Part shown: piece by piece, positions 46,064 to 55,809 of the stretch | How positions within the stretch are numbered: position 1 is the stretch's first letter | Layout of the letters: the number at the start of each line of letters is the position of its first letter | From: JALHSW01 sp963720675 | GTDB lineage: Bacteria > Actinomycetota > Acidimicrobiia > IMCC26256 > PALSA-555 | Direction of reading: 5' to 3' | Assembly (NCBI GenBank): GCA_963720675.1 | Contig: CAVRGH010000010.1 | Span: forward strand, 434,001 to 498,000 | Length of the DNA: 64,000 nucleotides | Translations under genes and position numbers: made by a program | The notes under the pieces: generated by a model | What the model was told of the DNA's origin: nothing | Databases searched by the model: none | The model's input: the letters and a program-made list of their open reading frames with translations, nothing else

Positions 46064-46479
46064 ATCAGCTCGCGGCGACGACCTCGTCGACGACTTCCTT
46101 CGGGATCCGGATCGAGGCGAGAGCTCGCCTCCCGAACCAGGACCGCGTCGCGGAACCTCGTCGCCCAGACGTGCTCGAAGAGCAGGATCGCCGCGGACGA
46201 CCCGGGCGCCAGGTCGGCGCCGAGGTCCTCGATGTCCTCGTCGGAGAGCATCCCGCTCGGCGTCTCGACGTGTGGGTGGAACGCCGCGCTCACCGCCTCG
46301 TCGAGGTCGGAGAGCTCGATGCCGACCACGTCGCCATTGTCGCCCTTCGTGACGAAGACGACGTCGATGACCCGGATCAACCCGCCCTCGACGAGCTCGG
46401 CCAACGCGGGTGCGATCTCCCCCGTGAACTGACTGCCGGGGAACCCGACCACCAGGATCTCGACCGGTCCGATGTCCAT
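46064..46479 (-). CDS. DUF6325 family protein (one frameshift near the end)
   Basis: About 138 aa. GPVEILVVGFPGSQFTGEIAPALAELVEGGLIRVIDVVFV is the family start; GMLSDEDIEDLGADLAPGSSAAILLFEHVWA the middle; the end, after a shift near 46125, reads IRIPKEVVDEVVAAS before the TGA at 46064. Function unknown, possibly a membrane-stress partner of SHOCT proteins. ATG at 46479, with a GGAGGAG region upstream and a TAGGGT on the minus strand at 46570-46575 as possible -10. Confidence 0.78.
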
Positions 46480-46641
46480 CGCCTCGCTCCTCCGTCGGAT
46501 CTCCGCACTGCGTCCGTCGCTGCTGCGGCTGCCTCGCCGGCGGACTTGTCATCCACCGGCCCGCGGGTGACCCTACAAGGACGCGTGCCGACCCGGCGCA
46601 GCGACGCGGACGACACCGGTGGGATTCCGGGCAGGGGATGC

Positions 46642-47363
46642 ATGGCCGGGCACAACGAAGCGCTGTGGGAGCGGAACGCGTCCTGGTGGCAGCAGGAGTT
46701 CTCCGCCGGCGCCGACCCGGAGTACGAGGACCAGATCCTCCCGCTGGTCGCCACCACCTCCGAGGCGCCCGCCGGGTCCTCGACCTCGGCTGCGGGGAGG
46801 GCCAGGTCGGGCGGCACCTCGCTCAGGACGGCATCCGGGTCATCGGGCTGGATCCGACCTGGTCCCAGGTCCGCGTCGCTCGGACCGCGCCGGCGGGCCC
46901 GAGTACGTCGAGGGCACGAGCAGATGCGCTGCCGTGCCGGAGCGCCTCGTTCGACGCCGTGCTCGTGTGCCTGGCGCTCGAGCACGTCGACGAGCTCGAG
47001 GCCTCGCTCCACGACGTGGCTCGGGTGCTCGAGCCGGGCGGCCGGTTCGTGCTGGTCCTCAGCCATCCCCTGCTGCAGGCGCCGGGTAGCGGTTGGATCG
47101 ACGATCGCATCACCGACGAGCGCTACTGGCGGGTCGGCTCCTACCTGCCGGAAGACACGGTCGTCGACGAGGTCTCGCCCGGGGTCGCGTTCCGGTTCAT
47201 CCACCGCCCCCTCAGTCGGTACGTCAACGCGATGAGCGCAGCCGGCCTGCTCATCGACGAACTCCAGGAGCCGGCGCCGCCACCGCGGTTCATCGCCGAG
47301 ACCTGGGGCTACGCCGAGGCCGCGACCATCCCGCGCATCCTCGTCGTGTGCGCGCGCCGGTAG
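46642..47363 (+). CDS. class I SAM-dependent methyltransferase (frameshifts)
   Basis: About 240 aa. The N-terminus (AGHNEALWERNASWWQQEFSAGADPEYEDQILPLV) and the core RVLDLGCGEGQVGRHLAQDGIRVIGLDPTW (SAM-binding motif I and the acidic end of strand 2) are in different frames, shift near 46785; a second short out-of-frame stretch lies near 46895-46925 (GPEYVEGT to ADALPCRSASFD). Motif IV-like FDAVLVCLALEHV and the post-motif VLEPGGRFVLVLSHPLL follow. Substrate unknown. Its TAG stop begins the -10 box of the next gene. Confidence 0.82.
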
Positions 47364-47366
47364 GTT
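47361..47366 (+). promoter_or_regulatory. -10 box of the class V aminotransferase gene, built on the upstream stop codon
   Basis: TAGGTT, 7 nt before the GTG at 47374; the TAG is the stop codon of the methyltransferase gene. Confidence 0.55.
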
Positions 47367-47373
47367 CTCGGGC

Positions 47374-48536
47374 GTGACACCACCAGGCGCTCCCGGTCCG
47401 CTCGGGGACGTGCGGGAGGCGCGCAACCGGTTCCCGGCGACCGAGACGCTCGCGTACCTCAACACCGCGGCGGTGGGGCTGGCGAGCCACACCCTGGTCG
47501 AAGCCCTGCGCTCCTACATCGACGAGTGGGCTCGGACCGGCCTCGACTACGTCCGGGCGGAGGACGCCGGTGAGGTCTCCCGCCGCGCGGTCGCCGGCGC
47601 TGATCGGCGCCGACCCGACCGACCTCGCCCTCATCCCGTCGGTCTCCGCATCCGCGGGTCTCGTCGCCGCGCAGCTCGGCCCGGCCGAGCCGCGGACACA
47701 ACGTCGTGATCGGCGAGCGCGAGTACAGCTCGAACCACTACCCGTGGCGCCTCCTCGCGCGGAAGGGCTACGACGTCCGTCAGGTCCCGTTCCGCAACGG
47801 CGGCCTCGAGCCCGAGGACGTCGCGGCGCTCGTCGACGGCGGGACCGTGCTGGTCGCGTTCAGCGGGGTGCAGACCGCCACCGGACACCGGTCGGACATC
47901 CGCGCGATCGGCGCGATCGCCCGTGCCGTGGGTGCCATCGTGTTCGTCGACGGCTCGCAGCTCGTCGGCGCGCTGCCGGTCGCCGACGATCTGGAGGCCA
48001 TCGACGTGCTGGCGACGGCCGACCACAAGTTCCTGATGCACGCCGGCCGAGGGCTTCGGCTACTGCTACCTCTCCCGTGCCGCCCAGGAGCGGTTCGTCC
48101 CGGTCAGTGCGGGCTGGAAGGCCGGCCGCGTCCCGCTCGAGAGCTTCTTCGGGCCCGAGATGGACCTCTCGCCGACCGCGTCGCGGTTCGACAGCTCGAT
48201 GAGCTGGCTCGCCGCCATCGGCAACGAGGCCGCGCTCTCCGTCTTCGACGCACTTCGGCGCCGACGCCGTCTACCCGCGGAACCGCGAGCTCGCTGCGCT
48301 GCTCCGCGACGGCGCTCACCGACATCGGCTGGAACCCGTCGAGCTGCCCGAGGCGAACCGCAGCACCATCGTGTCGGTAGCCGTGACCGATGCCGAGCCG
48401 GTGGCAGCTGGTCGCGCGGCTGCGCCAGGAGGGCGTGATCTGCTCTGCCCGAGACGGCAACCTGCGCCTGTCGGTGCACTTCTACAACCACGAGGACGAC
48501 ATCGAGCGGGTCGCCCGGACGCTCGCCGACCTCTGA
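47374..48536 (+). CDS. class V aminotransferase-fold PLP enzyme (many frameshifts)
   Basis: About 387 aa when repaired. Family: cysteine desulfurase/selenocysteine lyase/isopenicillin-epimerase-like. Pieces in order: NRFPATETLAYLNTAAVGLAS, IPSVSASAGLVAAQLG, VIGEREYSSNHYPWRLLA, VLVAFSGVQTATGHRSDI, IVFVDGSQLVGALPVA (PLP Asp), ATADHKFLMHAGRG (Lys of PLP), FGPEMDLSPTASRFDSSM and ICSARDGNLRLSVHFYNHEDDI. Frame breaks near 47585, 47695, 48045, 48250, 48310 and 48405. The product (desulfurase, lyase or epimerase) cannot be settled from sequence. GTG start behind TAGGTT. Confidence 0.82.
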
Positions 48537-48632
48537 ACCTCGGCAGAGCACGACGGTCGGGCGCCGGCGAGCAGATCGTGGGCGCTGTCTCGATCGCTCA
48601 TGTCCGCGGCGCCGCCGACGTCCACGCCGACG

Positions 48633-49325
48633 TCAGAACTCGTACCCGAACTCCTCGATCTCACGCGCGCACTGCACCGCGATGACGTCGGCCTGGGCCG
48701 GGGTCAGGAAGTCGCGGTAGTGCGGGGTGCCCGCTCGCACCCCACCCTTCGCGCTGGGCAGCCAGCCGTCGAACGGGAGCCCGACGCGTTCGCACGCCGC
48801 TCGGACATCCGCCTCGAGCGACTCGTAGCGTCCCACCTGGTCGACCGCCACGTCGTCATCGATCGAGATGATGGACCACAGCCCGTTGTTCCGGTGCGCC
48901 AGCCATTCGTCGAAGTCGGCCGTGCTCCCGTGCCGATGCGCCCGCCAGAAGTACGAGCTCATTGCGCGGTCCCACGGGTTCCGGACGAACGCGACCTTGT
49001 GGTAGTCGCGCCACACGTCCGGCGCGACCAGGTCACGGACCTCGGCTGCAGAGATGTGCTCCCGGAAGCGCTTCCGCCGCGGCCAGCGCCCGGTGCGCAG
49101 GACTCTCCGAACGTCCCGGAGCTCGAGCTCCCGGAGCCGTGCGGGTCCGAGGTCGTTCTGGGGTCCGACTCCACCGTGCGCCGCGCGGATTGCCTGGGCC
49201 TCCTCGTCCGCCGCCGTCACGATGTCGTCCGGGCCGCAGTAGCGCGAGAGCGAGAGCTCGATGCTCGTGCCCGCGGTCTTCCCCGTCTTCAGGAAGATCA
49301 GCCGGTACCGGTGCGAGAGGATCAT
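48633..49325 (-). CDS. sulfotransferase family protein
   Basis: PAPS-dependent sulfotransferase, 230 aa, intact, no signal peptide. The 5'-phosphosulfate loop is FLKTGKTAGTSIE near residue 10, and the 3'-phosphate motif VAFVRNPWDRAMSSYFW near 115. Further features, LVAPDVWRDYHK and the C-terminal AREIEEFGYEF, are family-like. The acceptor might be a sugar, lipid or peptide. ATG at 49325, only 12 bp after the 3' end of the upstream tRNA-Leu on the same strand, so it may be read through from the tRNA promoter. Confidence 0.86.
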   Translation of the reverse strand: MILSHRYRLIFLKTGKTAGTSIELSLSRYCGPDDIVTAADEEAQAIRAAHGGVGPQNDLGPARLRELELRDVRRVLRTGRWPRRKRFREHISAAEVRDLVAPDVWRDYHKVAFVRNPWDRAMSSYFWRAHRHGSTADFDEWLAHRNNGLWSIISIDDDVAVDQVGRYESLEADVRAACERVGLPFDGWLPSAKGGVRAGTPHYRDFLTPAQADVIAVQCAREIEEFGYEF

Positions 49326-49336
49326 CCCGAGTGCCG

Positions 49337-49423
49337 TGGTGTCGGAGGGGGGACTTGAACCCCCACGCCCTTTCGGGCACTAGCCCCTCAAGCTAGCGCG
49401 TCTGCCGATTCCGCCACTCCGAC
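49337..49423 (-). tRNA. tRNA-Leu (anticodon GAG)
   Basis: Acceptor stem GTCGGAG/CTCCGAC (49417-49423 with 49341-49347), discriminator A and an encoded CCA (49337-49339). The anticodon loop TTGAGGG gives GAG (49387-49389), reading CUC/CUU codons, and the long variable arm has GTGCCCGAAAGGGCGT. The T-arm GGGGGTTCAAGTCCCCC is intact. 87 nt with CCA. Confidence 0.96.
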
Positions 49424-49468
49424 GTGGAGCGAAGAGTGTAGCGAAGCACTCTCGAAACCCTGGCTCCG

Positions 49469-50476
49469 TCAGACGGCGCGGCCGGACGCCTCGGCGCCCA
49501 CCGACACGTCTGCGAAGTGGCACGCGACCGGGTGTCCCTGCCCGCGATCGATCAGCTCGGGCTCGTCGGTGGCGCAGATGTCCTGCGCCTTCCAGCAGCG
49601 CGTGCGGAAGCGACAACCGCTCGGCGGATCGATCGGGCTCGGGAGATCACCCTGGAGGACGATCCGCCGACGTGCGCGCTCACGGCGCGGGTCGGGCTCG
49701 GGCACCGCGGAGAGCAGCGCCTGCGTGTACGGGTGCCCCGCTCCGCTGTAGATCTCCGCGGCCGGGCCCGTCTCCACGATCTTGCCGAGGTACATCACCG
49801 CGATCCGGTCGGAGATGTGGCGCACGACCGAGAGGTCGTGCGCGATGAAGAGGAACGCCAGCCCGAGGTCCTGCTGGAGCTTTGCGAGCAGGTTCAGGAC
49901 CTGCGCCTGGATCGACACGTCGAGTGCGGAGACGGGCTCGTCGAGCACGACGAGATCGGGCTCGAGGGCGAGTGCACGTGCGATCCCGATCCGCTGCCGC
50001 TGGCCACCGGAGAACTCGTGCGGGTACCGGGTCGCGTGCTCGGAGTGGAGCCCGACCATGTCGAGCAGCTCCGGGATTCGCTGCTTCACCTCCTTGCGGC
50101 GCCGCTGGATGACCAACGGCTCGGCGAGGATCTCCTGCACGCGCATCCGTGGGTTCAGCGACGCATACGGATCCTGGAAGACGATCTGCATCCGGCGCCG
50201 CAGGTCGCGCAGATCGCCGCCGCTTGCAACCCGTTGACGTCGGTGCCGTCGAAGCGGATCGATGCCCGAGGTCGGATCGAGCAACCGCAGCACCAGCCGT
50301 CCCGTCGTCGACTTGCCGCACCCCGACTCCCCGACCAGGCCCAGGGTCTCATTCCGGTCGACGGTGAACGACGCGTCGTCGACCGCGTGCACGAGCCCGC
50401 CGTCGCCGCCGAAGTACCCCTGCTTCACCTCGAAGTGCTTGACGAGGTGCTCGACCTCGAGCAGCGGTCCGGTCAT
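49469..50476 (-). CDS. oppF: oligopeptide ABC transporter ATP-binding protein, OppF type (paired frameshifts)
   Basis: Second ATPase of a peptide/nickel-type importer. About 336 aa. Walker A GESGCGKST near residue 52, Q-loop QIVFQDPYASLNPRMRV, signature EFSGGQRQRIGIARAL, Walker B LVVLDEPVSALD and the switch His in FIAHDLSVVRHI. The C-terminal oligopeptide-transporter tail SGCRFRTRCWKAQDICA is intact. A short out-of-frame stretch between about 50270 and 50225 is explained by one inserted A and one missing base. The ATG overlaps the stop of oppD (ATGA). Last gene of the operon, followed by the tRNA. Confidence 0.9.
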   Translation of the reverse strand: MTGPLLEVEHLVKHFEVKQGYFGGDGGLVHAVDDASFTVDRNETLGLVGESGCGKSTTGRLVLRLLDPTSGIDPLRRHRRQRVASGGDLRDLRRRMQIVFQDPYASLNPRMRVQEILAEPLVIQRRRKEVKQRIPELLDMVGLHSEHATRYPHEFSGGQRQRIGIARALALEPDLVVLDEPVSALDVSIQAQVLNLLAKLQQDLGLAFLFIAHDLSVVRHISDRIAVMYLGKIVETGPAAEIYSGAGHPYTQALLSAVPEPDPRRERARRRIVLQGDLPSPIDPPSGCRFRTRCWKAQDICATDEPELIDRGQGHPVACHFADVSVGAEASGRAV

Positions 50477-51498
50477 GTCGGTACCTCTACCTGCGCAGCC
50501 GCGAGCGTGGGGAGCTCGGCCCAGCGGAAGCACGCCGACCGGTGTGTCGCGCAGCACCGACCGCGTACGAGCTCCGGGCGCTCCTCGCGGCAGTGGTCCT
50601 GCACGTACGGGCAGCGCGGGGCGAGGGCGCACCCGCTCGGCAGGTGCAGCACGCTCGGCGGGGTCCCCGGGATCGTCCGGAGCGGTTCGCGTCCGATCGG
50701 AGTCGAGCCGGGGCAGCGAGTTCAGGAGTCCGAGCGTGTACGGGATGCCGCGGCTCGTAGAACAGCTCGTCGAGCGTGCCCTTCCTCGACGATGCGACCC
50801 GCGTACATCACCACGACCCGATCGGCCATCCCGGCGACGACCCCGAGGTCGTGGGTGATCAGGAGCATCGCCGCATTCGTGCCTCGCGCTGCGCGGTCTT
50901 CAGCACCTCGAGCACCTGCGCCTGGATCGTCACGTCGAGCGCCGTCGTCGGCTCGTCGGCGATGAGCAGCTGCGGCTTGTTGGCGATCGCCATCGCGATC
51001 ATGGCGCGCTGGCGCATCCCGCCCGAGAACTGGTGCGGGTAGTCACGGGCTCGGTCCCCCGCCTGCGGGATGCCGACCAGGTCGAGCAGCGCCGCGGCCT
51101 GACGACGCGGCTGCGTCCTTCTTCGTGTAGGTGTGGGTGAGCAGCGCCTCGGCGATCTGGTCGCCCACCCGGAACGCCGGGTTCAACGACGACAGCGGAT
51201 CCTGGAAGATCATCGCGAGGTCACCGCCGCGCAGCTTGCCGGTACTCGCGCTCCGAGAGCGAGCGGAGCGACCGACCTGCGAACGTCAGCTCGCCGTTCG
51301 ACGATCCGGCCCGGCTTCTCGATCAGACCCATGACCGACAGCGCACTCACGCTCTTGCCCGATCCCGACTCTCCCACGATCGCGAGCGTCTCTCCCCGCG
51401 CCACCGAGAAGCTCACGCTGTTCACGGCCGTGACGAGACCGTCCTCCGTCGCCGAACTCGACGCGGAGGTCGTCGACCTCGAGCAGCAACTCGCTCAC
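50473..51498 (-). CDS. oppD: oligopeptide ABC transporter ATP-binding protein, OppD type (many frameshifts)
   Basis: First ATPase of the importer, about 340 aa. Start SELLLEVDDLRVEF from the GTG at 51498, which overlaps the stop of oppC. Walker A GESGSGKSVSALSVMGL near residue 42; later pieces give MIFQDPLSSLNPAFRVGDQIAEALL, RQRAMIAMAIAN, and the C-terminal CALAPRCPYVQDHCRE tail. Frame breaks near 51440, 51300, 51240, 51110, 50890, 50770 and 50700. All motifs are in the expected order, so the gene is likely whole in the organism. Confidence 0.82.
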
Positions 51499-52554
51499 TT
51501 CACGGCCCGGGGGTCGAGTGCGTCGCGCAGTCCGTCGCCGACGAAGTTCACGCAGAGCACGACGAGGAACAGCACCAGGCCCGGGAACGATGATCAGGTA
51601 CGCGAGGTCGGTGCCGACCGTGTCCTCGGCGTCGGAGATGAGGTTGCCGAGCGACACGTCGGGCAGCTGGATGCCCCGCACCGAGGAACGACAGCGTTGC
51701 CTCGGTGATGATCGCGAGCGCCGACCGCGAGCGTGGCGAACACGACGATGGAGCCGAGCGCGTTGGGGAGGAGGTGGCGCACGACGATCCGCCGCGCCGG
51801 CGCACCGGCGGCGACGCGCGGCCTCCACGTACTCCTTCTCCCGCAACGACAGGTACTCGCCCCGCACGATCCGGGCCATCGGCATCCAGGCCAGGATGCT
51901 GATCACGATGATCATGCCGTTGACCGTCGGTCGCGGGTGGAAAGTCGACGAGACCGAAGAACGACGGGTCGGGGTTGCTGGCCATGATGAGCAGCACGGC
52001 GAGCGCCGGCAGCACGAGGACGAGATCGGTGAAGCGCATCAGCAGCTGATCGATCCAGCCGCCGTAGTACCCGGCGAGCGACCCGACGATCACGCCGATC
52101 ACCACCGAGATGAGCGCGACCCCGAGCCCGACCTGCAGCGACTTCTGGAGCGCGTACAGCACGCGGGTGAACTGGTCGCGGCCGAGCTTGTCGGTACCAC
52201 CGAGGTGCTCCCACGAGGGCGGCTGTCGCGCACCCTTGAGGGTGGCGGCGTCCAGCTGCGGGTTGAACTCGTACGGCGAGATCACGTCCGCGAACAGCGC
52301 CATCCCGCCCAGGATGATGAGGACGAGCAGCGAGATCACCGCGAGCTTGTGACGGAAGAAGCGCCGGCCGACGAGCCGCCACTGGGAACGAACCGGTTCG
52401 CCGTGGACGGTGGTGTCCTCGGTCTCCAGGCTCGACGTCGAACAGGCCGGAGCTCCCCGCGACGCGCGATGCCGCCCGGTCCGTGCCTCCCGCACGCGCT
52501 CCTGCTGCGGTGATCGCGGTCCTCGGGCGGTCGCGATCCTCCGTGCTGCGTCAT
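51495..52554 (-). CDS. oppC: oligopeptide ABC transporter permease, OppC type (frameshifts)
   Basis: Membrane component, about 350 aa. An N-terminal cytoplasmic stretch with VRSQWRLVGRRFFRHKLAVISLLVLIILGGMALFAD (first helix), the outer loop with WEHLGGTDKLGRDQFTRVLYALQKSL, and helices around VISVVIGVIVGSLAGYYGG. The permease EAA-type motif reads LREKEYVEAARALG-like (near 51830), then HLLPNALGSIVVFATL and ITEATLSFLG. Frame breaks near 52440, 51940, 51815, 51725, 51680 and 51590. The stop overlaps the oppD start, the start overlaps the oppB stop. Confidence 0.85.
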
Positions 52555-53523
52555 GAGATCCTCACCCGCGGATCGAGCACGCCGTACATCACGTCGGCGA
52601 TCAGGTTGAAGATGATGATGAGCGCGCCGGTCACGAGCATCCACGGCAGGAGGATGTTGGTGTCACCGTTCCGCGAGCGCGGTGAGCAGCAACGTGCCCA
52701 TCCCCGGCCGCGAGAACACCCGCTCGGTGATGATCAGCCCGCCGAAGAGTGCGCCGATGTCGATCGCCATCACGGTCACCAGCGCGCTCAGCGAGTTGCG
52801 CAGCCCGTGCTTCCAGATGACCTTCCGACGCCGCAGCCCCTTCGCCTTCGCGGTCCGGATGTAGTCGCTGTTGAGCTCCTCGAGCATCGACGATCGCTGG
52901 TAGCGGCTCCATCCGGCGACGAGCTGGATCGACAGCACGAACACCGGGAGCGCGAGCTCCTGGAAGTACTGCAGCGGACTCTGCGGCCCCTCGGCGAACG
53001 GGATCGACCGGAACAGCACGTCGGCCGAGCCGGTCCACTGTTGGAGCTCGTAGGTGAAGTACTGGATCATCAGCAGCCCGAACCAGAACGTCGGCATCGC
53101 GACGCCGGCGAAGGCGAGCCCGGTGAACGTGTAGTCCGCCGGCGAGTAGGGCTTGCTCGCCGAGTACACCCCCACGGCGACCGCGATGCCGCCGGAGAAC
53201 AGCACCGCCCAGAACGCGAGCTGGCTGGTGTCCCACAGATCGCGCCGGATCGAGTCGGCGACGGACTGGCCCGTGCGCTGGCTGTCGCCCCACTGACCCT
53301 GCACGAAGTCGGACATGTAGTCGACGTACTGCACCGGCAGCGACTGGTCGAGCCCGAGCTGCTTCTCGACTCTCGGGATGCACGTCTTGTCGCGACTGAC
53401 GCGCCGCACCGGGCGCGGGCCGGGTCGGTGCCGAACTCGCGCACGAGCACGAAGATCAGGATCGGACGCGAGGATCAGGACCGGGATCGAGTAGAGCACT
53501 CGGCGCAGCACGTACTTCGCCAT
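52551..53523 (-). CDS. oppB: oligopeptide ABC transporter permease, OppB type (frameshifts)
   Basis: Membrane component, about 324 aa. AKYVLRRVLYSIPVLILAS is the usual first helix, then the Cys/Lys-rich outer segment RVEKQLGLDQSLPVQYVDYM, and further helices. The EAA-loop is LNSDYIRTAKAKGLRRRKVIWKHGLRNSL, followed by ALVTVMAIDIGALFGGLIITERVFSRPGMGTLLL. Frame breaks near 53460, 53400 and 52670. ATG at 53523. Separated from the binding-protein gene by 119 bp holding a 15-bp hairpin, which could set the ratio of binding protein to permease. Confidence 0.87.
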
Positions 53524-53580
53524 CGGACTTCGCTCGCCACCTCCGTCACTGCGCACCCCGGATCGGACGTCGGACGAGTG

Positions 53581-53615
53581 CGGAGGGCCCGACCGCAGCT
53601 CGGTCGGGCCCTCCG
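53581..53615 (-). terminator. strong hairpin between the binding-protein gene and oppB
   Basis: CGGAGGGCCCGACCG, loop of 5 nt (CAGCT), CGGTCGGGCCCTCCG: a perfect 15-bp stem. No T-run follows, so partial termination or protection of the upstream mRNA end is the likely role. Confidence 0.6.
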
Positions 53616-53642
53616 AGCATCAGCGTTTGCGACGACCTTCGC

Positions 53643-55371
53643 TCAGCCCGAGTACGTCCAGAGGTTCATGTTGTAGAAGGGCCCGAGCAGGGCGTTGACC
53701 GCGAGCGGGCCACTGATCTTCGTCTTGTCCCAGACGAAGATGTTGCCCTTCTGGTACAGCGGGATCGACGACAGCAGTCGGCCAGCGGCGCGTCCTGGCA
53801 CCGCCTTCGCCGCGGTCGTGCGCGCGGTCGTCGTCGAGCGTGTTGTCGACCGCGGCGCATGTCGGTGTCGACGTCGGGTTGTACGTGCGGGTCCAGTTCT
53901 GGCCGACGAAGCCGTTCTTCTTCGTCGGGATGTTCGTCGAGCAGAACAGGATGCAGACGACCGGGGTCGGGGGTGCCGACCGTGGCGTACTCCGACGACC
54001 GTCGAACTTGCCCTTCGGCCCGTTGGTGCCGAACAGCACGTCTGCGCTCTTGTTGTCGATCGTCAGGTCGAAGCCGGCCGTCTGGAGCTGGCTCTGCCAG
54101 AGCTGCTCGCTCAGCTCACGCGCCTCGTTGCCCGCGGTCGTCTGGATCGAGAAGGCCGCCTTGGCCGTCCTTCTCCCAGATCCCGTCGCCGTTCTTCGCC
54201 CAGCCGTCCGCGGTCATGATCGTTCGTTACCTTGTCGAGGTTCGCGGTCTTGGTGTAGCCCGCGTCCGCGAACGCCGGGGTGTAGTACGCCGGGAAGGTC
54301 GGGAGCACGAAGCTCTGGAGCACCTCTCCCTCGCGTACGCCCGGCTTCAGGGTCGCGTCGACGATCGCCTGACGGTCGGTTGCGTACATGATCGCTGAGC
54401 GGACGGCCTGCGAGTCGAGTGGCGGGTTCTTCGCGTTGATCCAGAACGCCTCGTACTCGTTCCCGGGCTTGAACGCGTAGGTGAGGTCGGAGTTCTCGTC
54501 GAACTCGTCGAGGATCCCCTCCTGGGGCTGCGGGTACGCAGCCGTGACCTGACCGGTCTTCACCGCCTGCGTCTCGGCCGCGGACTCGACGATGAACTGG
54601 AACACCACCTTCTGGATCGTCGGCTTCGTGCCCCAGTACGCGTCGTTGGGCACGAGGGTGATGCTCTTGCCCTTCTTCCAGCCGGCCTTGCCGCCGTCGA
54701 GCTTCCACGGGCCGCCGGAGAACGAGTAGCCGTCCTTCATCGCCTTGTTGAGGCTCTTGCCCTCGAGCAGGTGGCTCGGCACGAGGAAGTAGAAGCCCGC
54801 CGAAGAGGTCCTTCCACGCCGCGAACGGCTCGTTGAAGGTCACGACCGCGGTCGCCGGGTCGGTGGTGTCGATGCTCTCGATCGACGTGTACCCGGTCGA
54901 GTCGTAGATGTCCTTGCCGGTCGTGATCTGCTTCCACAGGTACTCGAAGTCGGCCGAGGTGATCGGCTGACCGTCGCTCCACACCGCTGCAGGGTTGATG
55001 TGGTACGTGACGACCTGCGGCGGGCCCGGGCGACAGCTCGGGCTCGCCGGCGAGGACGCCGCCGGGGGGTACTCGCCGTCCGCGGTCACCGTCGAAGGCC
55101 TGCGGCAGGGTCTGGATGCCGAGGGTCCACACGCCCCACGACGAGCCAGCGGCGCTGCTGATCCAGTTCGCGGTGGCGAGCTCCTGCTCGGCGCGCGATG
55201 AGCAGCGTGCCGCCGGAGCTCTGCCGGTGCGACCCGGCCGGACGACGAAGCGCCGACCGGCCCGGCGGCCAACACGGCCACCGCGCTCACCAATGCCACC
55301 ACGGTCAACAGACCGTGCCTCCGCAAACGACCCTTCACGGCAACCCCCTCGGTCACAGCTCGTCCGGTCAT
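53643..55371 (-). CDS. oppA: oligopeptide ABC transporter substrate-binding protein, SBP family 5 (many frameshifts)
   Basis: Extracytoplasmic solute receptor, about 570 aa. N-terminal signal region GLLTVVALVSAVAVLAAGPVGAS, then WSDGQPITSADFEYLWKQITT (the family signature near residue 120), GPWKLDGGKAGWKKGKSITLVPNDAYWG, KTGQVTAAYPQPQ, AIMYATDRQAIVD and the end MNLWTYSG. Peptide, nickel or other ligand is unknown. Frame breaks near 55245, 55200, 55085, 55030, 54805, 54225, 54170, 53990, 53945, 53830 and 53780; the conserved text between them argues for sequence error. The start may be the ATG at 55371 or, with GAGGGGG before it, the GTG at 55338. Confidence 0.85.
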
Positions 55372-55433
55372 GCACTATGGTTACTGCCCGGTAGCAGCAG
55401 CGCCAGAGTGTACGGGACAGAGGCCCGAGGCAG

Positions 55434-55793
55434 TCAGGGACCGCGCAGGAAACGCTGAAAGAACGGGGCCTGAGCGGAGGCCTTCCTGGGGCTGAACGGC
55501 GAACGGGGTGGAAAGCCCAGGCCCGTACGGGCCCGGGAGAGCCGGATCAGGACGGGCTGGAGGCTCAGCGCCAGGATCACCGTGGAGAAGCCGAAGATCA
55601 CGGCCGTGACCACGGTCAAACGGTCGAGGTTGCGCTCCACCACCGTCGAGCCGGCGGACGAACCTCCCAGCGAGCCGCCGCCGAACATGTCGGAGAGGCC
55701 ACCACCCCGCCCCGAGTGGAGCAGGACCAGGAAGATCAGGGCGAGGGCCGAGCCCACGCACAGGAAGATGAGCACGGCGTCGAAGACGTTCAC
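55434..55793 (-). CDS. secG: preprotein translocase subunit SecG
   Basis: Small membrane partner of SecYE. Two helices (VFDAVLIFLCVGSALALIFLVLL and LTVVTAVIFGFSTVILALSL) flank the conserved cytoplasmic GRGGGLSDMFGGG loop. SecG is normally 75-85 aa; here the frame continues to 119 aa with a Pro/Arg-rich tail after about residue 82, which may reflect a frameshift beyond the real stop. GTG at 55793 lies 7 nt behind TACAAT. It is the last gene of the gap-pgk-tpiA-secG row. Confidence 0.9.
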   Translation of the reverse strand: MNVFDAVLIFLCVGSALALIFLVLLHSGRGGGLSDMFGGGSLGGSSAGSTVVERNLDRLTVVTAVIFGFSTVILALSLQPVLIRLSRARTGLGFPPRSPFSPRKASAQAPFFQRFLRGP

Positions 55794-55800
55794 GGCGGTG

Positions 55801-55806
55801 ATTGTA
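55801..55806 (-). promoter_or_regulatory. -10 box of secG
   Basis: TACAAT on the minus strand, 7 nt before the GTG at 55793. It lets secG be transcribed apart from tpiA. Confidence 0.55.
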
Positions 55807-55809
55807 CCG

